From Ciona intestinalis (Eukaryota > Chordata > Ascidiacea > Phlebobranchia > Cionidae): a stretch of DNA of 64,000 nucleotides. The notes under the pieces are model-generated. The model worked only from the letters and a program-made list of their open reading frames with translations, did no database searches and was not told the DNA's origin. Both the position numbers and the translations under genes were made by a program. Numbering within the stretch: the stretch's first letter is position 1; the number at the start of each line of letters is the position of its first letter. Of this stretch, positions 46,601 through 56,200 are shown one piece after another. The stretch covers positions 1,371,008 through 1,435,007 of the forward strand of contig NC_020171.2 in the NCBI RefSeq assembly GCF_000224145.3, written 5' to 3'.

Positions 46601-48265
46601 CTATTAAAATACGCGCTGTATAACCTCACCCATATATAGAGCAGAAACATAAGAATAGCAAAATTACATACCTGGTACTTCGCAAGCAAAACCGAACTGC
46701 TCTTTACAGCCCAAAATATCCGATATAAACAGTAGCATATAAACACCAGGGGTATAAAGAATACGAATGTACACATCGTTATAATGTAGAGCCGGTTTGA
46801 TAAAGAATTTGTGAAGCGGTCAAATATACAGCTCGGTATCAGTGGTTCTTCTATGTACTCGGGCACTAATGTAGATAGAGGCGGGGCGCTCCATAGGAAA
46901 CTGTAAATATAATTTATTTCAAATATTTGAATAAATGAAAAGCCTAATTATAACTTAATGGTTGAATGAATAATTAACTTAGTTATAACCTAATAGAATG
47001 TAACTTTTTTATCTTCGCGTGGCTAGAAACGACAGTCGTTATAACACGGGTGTTCTGTTCCACACAGCATGTAGCTACCATGTATTATTGTAAGTTTGTT
47101 GACAATTATTTGGCTTGGTTTCTGTCTAGTTAAGAACGTAATAGTTTTAATATCTAAGTGACTTATTCTGTCTATTTATGCAACATATTTTTTAAATATA
47201 TTTCTTCAGTTTGATTTGAGTTGAAATAGTGACATGAAGACAACATGTGTACGCATATACCTGTAAATCCATGTGATAGCGACAATTACTTTCGGTTTCT
47301 CGTGCGCCACCTTGCAGAAGGTTTTTTGCCACAAATCACATGAAAACGGTCGGCTATCATGCACGTGATTGTCATGATAACAGTTATATGAATGCCAGAC
47401 ACAAAAAAACCCTCGGCTTGACAATGGGCTGAAATGCAAAAAAAGTCGTAAAAACATTTAACTTTAAACAGCTTAAATGCAAAAAAGAATAGCACTAAAA
47501 CTAATTTTAAAATAAAACGGATAAATATAAGGTTTAATCGTTTTGACGCTATTATACGCTTATACTGTTAGTTTAAAAAGTATGAGTTATATTTGTTTAG
47601 CTATTGCATACCTGTTGTAGCGTATTTTCCTTGAAAGATATGGAACGAAATAACACTCCCAAATATTCCCAACCAAGTATTAGCGAAAGCCAGGTTGATC
47701 GTGTATATGTTCGCTGCTGATTTACGTAAAGTACTCTTGCTGAAAAGTATAACACAACAAGTTTAATTATAACAGGGTGGGGGAGATGGGACACCTTCAC
47801 CACATAATACCCGAACACCTTGATCGTGTTTTAAACAATTAACAACGGTCTATGGGAGTCGTGAGGATACGGTTTTATAATTCTTTGAATTTCTTTGTTT
47901 ACTACCAAATGGGACGAGAAAATAGAGATGTCCAATCTTTCTTCACCCTACTCTATAATAAATTCCGCGAACTGGGTTCAAGGAATTGCCGTTAAGTGTC
48001 TTGCCCAAGGACACATACGCCCACAATGATAGCAGCGACGAGCCTCGAAACATATAGTTTTCATGGTTTATTAACTGTGTAGTAAATGAATTTCGAAACT
48101 GTAAACTCGCCTTAGAAAAGTGTACATGACCATAATGTTTCCAACAACCGCAACAGTCCCTGCTGTAAGCATTAATCCTCCAAACGTGTACATTGCCACA
48201 TCGTTTATTGGATGTACTGGTCGTGCCTCTGTCGTCACTAGGGGAAGTACCGCGCTTGGTGTCAT
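43677..48265 (-). CDS. Ciliary-type opsin with long third cytoplasmic loop
   Basis: Eight exons read leftwards: 48265-48111, 47739-47612, 47428-47261, 46900-46672, 46149-46112, 45583-45501, 44492-44383, 44039-43677; about 424 residues. TM1 AGTVAVVGNIMVMYTFL; TM2 NIYTINLAFANTWLGIFG; TM3 CQAEGFFVSG...CMIADRF, with the disulphide Cys and a Glu three residues later at the visual-opsin counterion position; TM5 FIPLVFICYCLYRIFW; TM6 LLVVLFVSSWMPF; TM7 SYLFAKAS, whose Lys is the retinal attachment site. The helix-7 NPxxY is absent (SSFAY) and DRY is DRF. The TM5-TM6 loop is about 130 residues, Arg/Ser/Lys-rich. Exon 3 is one base short: the conserved frame changes at an A-run just after DRFHVIC. Intron 1 uses a GC donor. 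It resembles the tunicate/vertebrate visual opsin group; the exact subtype is not certain. Confidence 0.88.
44085..44305 (+). mobile_element. SINE, tail type A
   Basis: In the last opsin intron: gtggcaagacactcaaaggc, tcactcacaaagttacatat and an attcattcattc tail. The head is incomplete. Confidence 0.75.
44565..44830 (+). mobile_element. SINE, tail type A
   Basis: Head gggttcgaggcttgatgctg, body aatttatccaacccagtggt, tail ending tacattcacacattc; in the opsin intron upstream of exon 7. Confidence 0.75.
45640..45836. mobile_element. MITE copy
   Basis: Full length in an opsin intron: acagtgggaagggggagatg at the left, cccatcttccccccctccta-like right end. Confidence 0.85.
46332..46530. mobile_element. 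MITE copy
   Basis: Full length in an opsin intron: tagtagagtgggggaagatg at the left, tccatcttcccccactctac at the right. Confidence 0.88.
47772..47956. mobile_element. MITE copy
   Basis: In opsin intron 1, beginning acagggtgggggagatggga and ending caccctactctata. Confidence 0.82.
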
Positions 48266-48329
48266 AGTAACAAAAACGCTGCTCAAAAATGCCAACGTTC
48301 TAAACAAAAATATAGGAATTAAATAAATG

Positions 48330-48580
48330 AATGTAACTTGTTCACCCTTATAGCATGACGGGTAACGACGGTCCTAATAACATGGTTGTTTCGGTTCAAA
48401 CACCTCGTGCGTTTATAGTTTTATACCTTTATGAACCACTGTGTTGGAGCAATTGTTGTTAAGTGACTTGTCCAAGAACACACATCCCTAATGGTAGCAG
48501 CGTCGAGCCTCGAACGCATAAGCTCTGGCATAGAGGCAAACATTTTAACGAGCTAACCAATGTACTACGGCGCTGGTGAA
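48330..48580 (-). mobile_element. SINE, tail type A, with full tRNA-like head
   Basis: Read on the minus strand: an A-box-like word (cattggttagctcg), then a B-box-like word (gcgttcgaggctcgacgctg), body and tail ending acattcatttatt. This is one of two copies that show the complete tRNA-derived promoter. Confidence 0.85.
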
Positions 48581-48631
48581 AAATGGAGAGCATTACACCG
48601 ATTAAACTATGCTGGACATCGCTAATCTGCC

Positions 48632-48900
48632 GGCGTTATAGCACAGTGGTAGAGTGGTTATACCGCGCCTGTCTCTAGGTTATAGCGCGCCTGTCTCTAA
48701 GAGTCTTGGCGTAAATATGTTCTTGGGGAAGACACTTAACAGCAATTGCTTCAATCCAGGGGTTTCCGATGTTTTTTTTAAATTGTCAGGCATACATGAA
48801 ACAATCAAAAATGTAATCATTTACAAAGTTACATATATATTTTCAAACTTATGTGTTTTAGTGAATATCAACATTTTGGGGCTTTAAATTTACATTCATT
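48632..48900 (+). mobile_element. SINE, tail type A, with full tRNA-like head
   Basis: A-box-like tagcacagtggtagagtggt, a short duplication within the head (gcgcctgtctcta twice), the body gacacttaacagcaattgct and tail acattcattc. The B box itself is decayed. Confidence 0.8.
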
Positions 48901-49384
48901 CTACTTTATTCCTGGAGAAAAAGCCTATATTTTATTAATGTCATAACGAGCTTAAAAGAAATTTAAAGTTTTTTTAAAAAAATTGGCATTATTTCAATGC
49001 ATTAAACCACGGTGTATAAAATATTTAAACAATCAATTTTTGACATTGGTTTATGATTCAATACAAGAATGATGTATATATGTATTAGGATTATATACAA
49101 AAAATACGCATGAAAAATTAATGTGCATTAAAGTTTGATGTAAATAAATCTTAAACTTGTAAGAAAAAGGTTGGAAACAAAAATTTTTTGTTTCAAATTA
49201 TAAATCCATTAAAAAAATATATTGTAGTTCGATTTTTATTCTAGTTTTGGCAATTATAAATCTAATTATAGAATAAGCTTAGCGCGGTCATGCAATAAAC
49301 TTGTTACGATGGCTTTGCGCCACATTATACGTTGTAAGACCATACCGGTTTTTAGTTTTTTTTTAGTACGTCTTTAACTTATAG

Positions 49385-49552
49385 TACTGTGTTGGCACAT
49401 AATATCCCATATTTTCTGATCGTTTTTTCAATTAATGACATTCTTTTAAAGTCGTGGATTCGGTTATATAATTCTGTAATTAATCTTTCCATACTACCAA
49501 ACGGGACGATAAGAGAAAGAAAAGAAACCATCTTACCCCAGCTTACTATAAT
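49385..49552. mobile_element. MITE copy, decayed
   Basis: Recognisable by tggcacataatatcccatat and actaccaaacgggacgataa; the ends are poor. Confidence 0.6.
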
Positions 49553-49964
49553 GAACACATAGCATAAAATTATTTTATTAATTTGTTGTTAGTTTTTTTT
49601 TATAAAGCTGGGGTAAGATGGTGGTTTAGTAGTTTAGTTTTATTTATAAAGCGAGTTATAACGACTGTCGTTTCCCCTTCTTTCTACACAACTTTATAGG
49701 TTATCATTACTTAGCTATCGTATCTGAACACAAGTAGATAAAGTAATTTTACATTTCTATAAATAAGGTACACCACATACCGCTTGCAATTTTAACTCGA
49801 TCTAGCAACGACAAGAAAAGGTGACATTTATTGATTTTCGGTAAAAAAAGTTTGGAAGTTAGCCAAGCGAATTATAAGTTACATAACCAGCTCAGCATAT
49901 GCGTTTTGTTACATCAATACAGTGTATATATAGGCTACATGTTATAAATTTAACTAGTTTTATA

Positions 49965-50155
49965 TACATGCAATATGATGGAACACCTTTTCATTTTATT
50001 TTTTCGTCCTATTTGGTAGTAAACAAAGAACATCTAAAGAATTATAAAACCGTATCCTGACGACTCCCAGCGCATAGATTGCTGTTAATTGTTTAAAACA
50101 CGGTCATGATATTTGGATATTATGTGCTTAAGGTGTCCTGTCTCTACTATATTTA
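49965..50155. mobile_element. MITE copy
   Basis: Body ttcgtcctatttggtagtaa and attgtttaaaacacggtcat; the ends are worn. Confidence 0.8.
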
Positions 50156-50574
50156 TATTTCCATTTTTAAGTTTGTTCTGTCAGACTTTAAACATGCCTG
50201 AATAAGATAAAATAGAATATACAATACTACATTTAAAGTTAAAAAAAAACAGCTAAAATTGCGAAAAAATACCTGTTTTCAAACGCCATTAGTATCGCTT
50301 TCTCTTGCCTTTAACCTTTTTAATAAAATTTTACACCAAACCCAATATGTAACTAAGCCATGCTTCAGGTATGTTTTTTGCACTACACTCGTACCCCTGT
50401 CCAAAAGAATAAGAGTGACCGAAGGCTCTCGGGTCTGTTTTACGCTAAGCGGATATAAACAGTCAGACAAGGTCATTGTATTCGCAAGCATCGATTTCGA
50501 TCCTTCAGCGCACCACATCCTATGTGTCATATATCCACTAAGCATATATCGCTGGCTCTTAACGATTTTGGCAC

Positions 50575-50760
50575 ACAGTACGCTGAGGTAAGATGGGACT
50601 CCTAAGGATTCTATTTTCTCGTCCCATTTATTAGTAAACAAAGAGTATTTAAAGAATTATAAAACCGTATCTTCACGATATCCATAGACCGTTGTTAAAA
50701 CACGATCAGGATATTTAGGTAATGTGAGCTAAAGATGTCCCATCTTCCCCACAATACTTT
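50575..50760. mobile_element. MITE copy
   Basis: Starts with ctgaggtaagatgggactcc and ends cccatcttccccacaatac; directly followed by another copy in the opposite orientation (50763-50960). Confidence 0.82.
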
Positions 50761-50762
50761 AT

Positions 50763-50960
50763 ATAGTAGGTTGAGGTAAGACGGCTGGCTCATAAAATGC
50801 TATATTTCCTGATCTCGTTTTTAACAATTAACAACGCTATTTTATAGTCGCGAGTACGCGGTCTTATATTTCTCTAAATAATCTTTACTTACTACCAATT
50901 GGGACGATAAAAGAGAATGAAAATCTGGATCATTATACCCTCTATCTACTAATATTTAGC
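50763..50960. mobile_element. MITE copy, diverged
   Basis: Starts tagtaggttgaggtaagacg; the interior keeps actaccaattgggacgataa. It abuts the previous copy head to head. Confidence 0.7.
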
Positions 50961-51227
50961 GGCAGTCAAACGATTTAAACCCAAATGCTCCACGCTATCT
51001 TAATGCAAGCTTTTTTAAGAACAACTTTCTCAAAATTGTGTTTAACAGTTCAGATATTTTTCTCTAACGCTTAATTACTAAACCAATAAACAAGTTGCAT
51101 ATGCATACTCTCATACCAAAGGTTGAATTCTCCAAAATGATAAGGAACCTTAGACCTTAGGTGTATTTATTTGAACTCGACTTAGCGCATAACCAGGCCA
51201 CCCGCAAAATACTTCTAAGAAATATAT

Positions 51228-51413
51228 TATAGGATGGGGAAGATTAAACCTCATCATTCCTTGAACACCTTTTCAATTATTCAAAGAATTATATAACCGT
51301 ATCCTCCCGACTCCCATAGACCGTTGTTAATTGTTCAAAACACGATCAGGATACTTGGCTATTATATACTAAAGGTGTCCTGATCCCCGTGCCTATTATA
51401 TACCCTCTTAAAC
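51228..51413. mobile_element. MITE copy
   Basis: Starts ataggatggggaagattaaa, keeps ccatagaccgttgttaattg and ends ccccgtgcctattata. Confidence 0.8.
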
Positions 51414-52284
51414 CTAACTTAAACCTAACTGACTCTTAAACCTAACTGTCATCGTTACATAAACTATTTTCAAGATTCTTTTTTTATTCCCTTGGGAAAT
51501 TTTGCCCGTTAACATCGAAGCGGACTTACATAAGTGGATGTTTAACGCCGACAAAAACCAAGAAACCAACAAAAATTATTTCGGCAAAAATAGCTTACGT
51601 GTTTTACAGCACTTACTGATCCTGACTGTTATTCGTTATGAGAATCGCCCAACTTCATGAGCGCTGGATAGAACGGCGCGGATTTACAAAATTAGTCAAT
51701 TTTGTTATACACACTATAAAATTAAAAAACATAGACCTCTTTAACAAAATCTGGTCGTAACTGCAAAGATTCTAGAGTCTAGACAATAGCAGCAAAAGAA
51801 CATGAATGTTTTGCATCTAGCAAATACGCTTTTATATAGGTTTGCAAAACAATGTAGGGCTGTAGGCTACACGTAAAAAGGCTTTTACATGGCATATAAC
51901 AATAGTTTACGTAAATTGTATATATTCTGTCATCACTAATAAGTTAGATGTGCCAACAGTGTTTTTGCTGCAACATTTCGTCTGTCGTTGTCCTAATTGT
52001 GGTATAATTTTGACAGATTGCGGCTTTTTTTCGTTTTAAGTAAGGTCATTGCAAATGTGGTTCATTTTTGTTAATTTTTTTCTGTAAGTGCATGTCATAA
52101 TATGCCGAGTTTAGTTTCGTTGAAGCAATAACTGTAAACAAAGTACGTTTATAGGTAATTAATCCATATGTTATAACATACTAACTTGTACATACCGGAA
52201 TTAATTATGTTTAATAAGAGCTACAGGTTTATTTTTTTGGATTAAACGTTTGTTTAATGTTGTTTTTAAACGCTTTGAAGAAAT

Positions 52285-52480
52285 GAATGTAACTTACAAC
52301 TTTATCCTCGCGTGGCCGGAAAACGACAGTCGTTATCATACGGGTTTAACACCTCGTGCCAGCTTACGAGTTACCATGTATATGTTACTTTGTGGGTGAT
52401 TATTTTATTTGGATTTTTCATTTTGTTTCGATGGCTGATAATTTGGACAACCCATTAGTGACCACTGGGCTGATGTTTGT
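52285..52480 (-). mobile_element. SINE, tail type A
   Basis: Reverse orientation: gaatgtaacttacaacttta, cgtggccggaaaacgacagt, cacctcgtgccagcttacga, gacaacccattagtgaccac. Confidence 0.8.
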
Positions 52481-52754
52481 TTGATTTACGCGTGTTAAGG
52501 TACTAAACACAATGTTTTGTAGATATATTCCGCCAATCTCGTTCTAGTCTTTTTAAGCTGTATTAAGATTTCAATTGCGGTTTATTTCATGATCGTTTAG
52601 CATCGATTATTCGAAACAAGGCTGTCTTAGAAGGTCACATACGTCGTCTTTGAAGACAAGCGCCTTTCAGTATAAAGCAATCAAGAAAATCGTCGTTTTA
52701 ATTAAAATCCGGCGTCGTGGATCAAGACAGCCAACGAAAAACAGCCATTGTGAA

Positions 52755-52940
52755 TGAATGCATGTGGGCGTATGTGTTCTTGTATAAGACATTTAACAGC
52801 AATTGCTCCAACCTAATGGTTAGTAATGGGTTGTCTAAATTCTTAGTCGTACATTAAAGTGTATGAAACAGAACCATGTTTACGACTGTTACTTTCCGCC
52901 ACGCGAGGATAAAGAAGTTACATTCATTCATTTCAAAGGC
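52755..52940 (+). mobile_element. SINE, tail type A
   Basis: Head missing: tataagacatttaacagcaa, tgtatgaaacagaaccatgt, tail acattcattcatttc. Confidence 0.75.
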
Positions 52941-53268
52941 ATGCCTGGTGCAATTTTGCAACATCAGGCAACACTCGAGTTATAACTTGAGTGGCTTCTT
53001 ATACACCAGACATACATAGTGTATTCATACACCCCATGCTCACTGTCGAGTTGGGCGAACAACATTATGACAAAGAAAGAAAAAATTTATTTTGGAAAAT
53101 ACGACGTAACACTGCTTGCCACAACAGGGCGCTAGAGCCCACATACGTCAATAGAAAGCCAAAAAATCGAGGTCAAAAACAAGCTAACCAAATGATAGGC
53201 CGTAACGACAATAAACGTTTATCCTAATTCTCATTTGCCAGCGGCGTGTTTAACTTTTGCATTTGTTG

Positions 53269-56200
53269 CTAGCTGTCGCTATAGGATTTCCTTACGTCAT
53301 CGATCGATGACGTTGCGTAAATCGTCGGTTGCGTAACGTCATTGTGACGTAAGAGATTGGGGTTAAAACTGAATGTGCGAACAAGGTGGCGTTTTCCACA
53401 CGATTGAAGGGTCGATTTCGGGGAAGCACCTTGTTGAGAAGGGGGCCATCGTGGTTTATTGATGACGTCACAATGTGTGACGTCATCCACTTTCGACGTC
53501 ACGCTGGGGTTGTCGCAAATTGTAGTTCTCGATACCGGCGTATTTCCTGAAGGTTTTTCGTCGTTTTTGTAAATAGTGACGTCACTGGGACGTTGAGGTT
53601 TTGTGACGTTATCAAACGACTCACTAATGGCGTCACCGACACTTCGGGACGGTGTGACGTCATCAAAAAATGTATTTTTTCCTGATTGGGTAATGGTTGA
53701 AGTTCTTGGTGGTGTAGTGTCACAATTTGGTGTTGACGGTTTGACGTCATTACGCGGTGATGTCATTGAAATGTGAACAGAAGACGTTAGTGACGTCACA
53801 GAATCGGCCCTGACGTAACCATTCGTTTGTGACGTAACTATAACATTGGATGTAGATTGTGGTATGTCTAATGAACATGTAGGAACAGAAGCTGAAAAAA
53901 TAGATGAAGAAATAAAAACTAGATTGGGAAAGTAAAAAGAGTAAAAAATATAACAAAACACAGAAAACAATTACATTAGAGTATCTTGCCAAAAGACACA
54001 TGTGCCTACAATGGTAGCAGAGCCCAGCCTTGAATCCGTATCCTCTTGAATAGAGGCAGCCGTACAAAAGTTCCGGAAATTATATACAACTTTAACTCAC
54101 AAATGATTTAGAAAAGTTTAAAAAGTAAAAATTACTTACAAGTAGATTGGGGTAATATGAATACCGACTCTTTTCGTTGTACCCTGAAATTGGGGCTTTG
54201 CTGCGGGGTAACCTCTACACTCCTGCACCCCGAGAAATGGGTGGTTAGGGGTAAAAGTTGACGGGTGTGTATGGGTGTCGGCTAAAAGTCGGGTAAAGAG
54301 TTAATTTTTATTAAAAAAATATTCATAGATTTAATTGATATAGTAGCAGGGTCAGGTATTGAACCCTGTATCTTTTAGTTACAATACTAGCACACACAAA
54401 CACGCACCAGACTATACCACACTACTTACCCTTAAGCACGGCATGGATTGAGCCAATGTCACAAAGTTAGGATCATCCAAAACATGCTTCACCAATGATT
54501 TTGTTGTCATTTCTTCAGGAGCTGTTAAAAAACCAAAAAAATGATAGCAAAAATATTTAAAAAGGACATAAAAAAATATGGCAAATTGTTAAAAAATATT
54601 GCTTTTTCTAACTTACTTTCGGTTGGTGTCCAGTGAAGGCTATGTTCGGTAGAATCTGCTAAGTCTATTTTCTGAAAACGAAATGAAACTTCAGTCTTAT
54701 AATAAATGCACCATGTGTGTCTGGTGTATAAGAAGACACCCATGTTATATCTTTGCAGTGAGCATGAGGTGTATAAATACACCATGTGTGTCTGGTGTAT
54801 AAGAAGACACCCATGTTATATCTTTGCAGTGAACACGAGGTGTATAAATACACCATGTGTGTCTGGTGTATAAGAAGACACCCATGTTATAACACGACAG
54901 TGAGCAGGAGGTGTGTGAATACACCGTACATGCCTCGTGAATACAAAAACACCCATATTAAAACCTAACCACTGAAACAAACAACATAACTATAAACATA
55001 CCTGTTGTTTGACGAGTTTTCTGGGCGCAGAATTGACCCTGCTTTGTTTTACTTCACAGATAGATGGAGACACAATATCATCATCAGCCTTGTGTGTGTG
55101 GGTGTCAATCAAAACCTCAACGGGACCAGTGGCGTTACTCCGACAATCTCTATCTACAGTCTCAGGTACCTGGTGTGTCATATATTATATCATCATAATT
55201 TGTTTGTTTTAGTTAGCTTTGTAACATTTCTGCTTGGCGTTTGTACAGTATTTTGTAGCACTAAGAGACTAGTGTTAAATGAACGGTAGGGATGTGAGTG
55301 CCAAGCGTCAAAAAAAAGGATGAACAAGCTTTTAAGGTCGGGCTCGGCATACCCCAAGGATGTTATATTTTTTTTTAGTTGGATTTGTAACTTTTTTCTG
55401 CTTGCTTAGTGTTTTTTAGCATTATGAAATAACTGGTGTTAATTGAATCAAATAATAATTGTTGAGTTATATTTTCTTGCACGTTTGGGCAGCAACAGTT
55501 GTTAATAACATTTATTAGCATAATAGGGGTTTGTTTAAATTGTCGCACCCGCAATTTTCCAGAAAAAGCAAATGGGAAACTAAAAAAGAGTACACTTATG
55601 TTACACACATACATATACAGACTGACTTACACACTTTTATCAAAAAATACAAACAAAAAAAACTTGCAATAATAACTTGATCGTCATTGTCGGTGAAATT
55701 ATTCGAATCATCTTCAAACACTTCGTCTTCCTCGTCGTCTTCTGCTCGGTTGTCTTCCAGTTGCTGGGTGGAATCAATGAGAAAATAAAAAATAAAAAAT
55801 TGAACAAAAAAAATAAAATTTTTATTATTTTTTTATCAAAAAATTTAGTTCTATACCACAGTAGTTATGGTGGATGCTTATTTCGCAAAAAAAGGACTCA
55901 ACCCGGCTACTGTTGTGGGTTCTCAAGACTCATGTCCTTGAGGACACTTGTTGTCAATTGCCAACTTGTAAAAGAGTAGAGGACTAGAGGTGTATAAAGT
56001 CACAATGTACAGTGCAATAATACACCTATGTTATAACGTGGTACACATTTTGTTTTAAATTCATTCTATATCCTATTTTGATTAATCTGATCTTTGATAT
56101 TAGAGAGGTAAATAAAAAGTTATTTTCTACATTCACCTTCATAAGAACGGCTACTACCACGTTAACCAACACAAATTGTGCCGTCATTACGAATAGAACG

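Larger units (their letters stand above)
48266..53268. other. Gene-poor, repeat-rich block between opsin and Cav3
   Basis: About 5 kb without a recognisable exon. It holds two near-complete SINE copies, at least five MITEs, another SINE pair (52285-52480, 52755-52935) and one satellite unit (52978-53052). Open frames at 50259-50641 overlap on opposite strands, cross a MITE boundary and show no similarity. The opsin promoter should lie at the left edge and the Cav3 3' end at the right. Confidence 0.55.

Noticed and set aside
50259-50641. Overlapping open frames of 110 and 120 codons on opposite strands
   Set aside because: Neither begins in a convincing context, they cross into a MITE, and no protein motif is visible.
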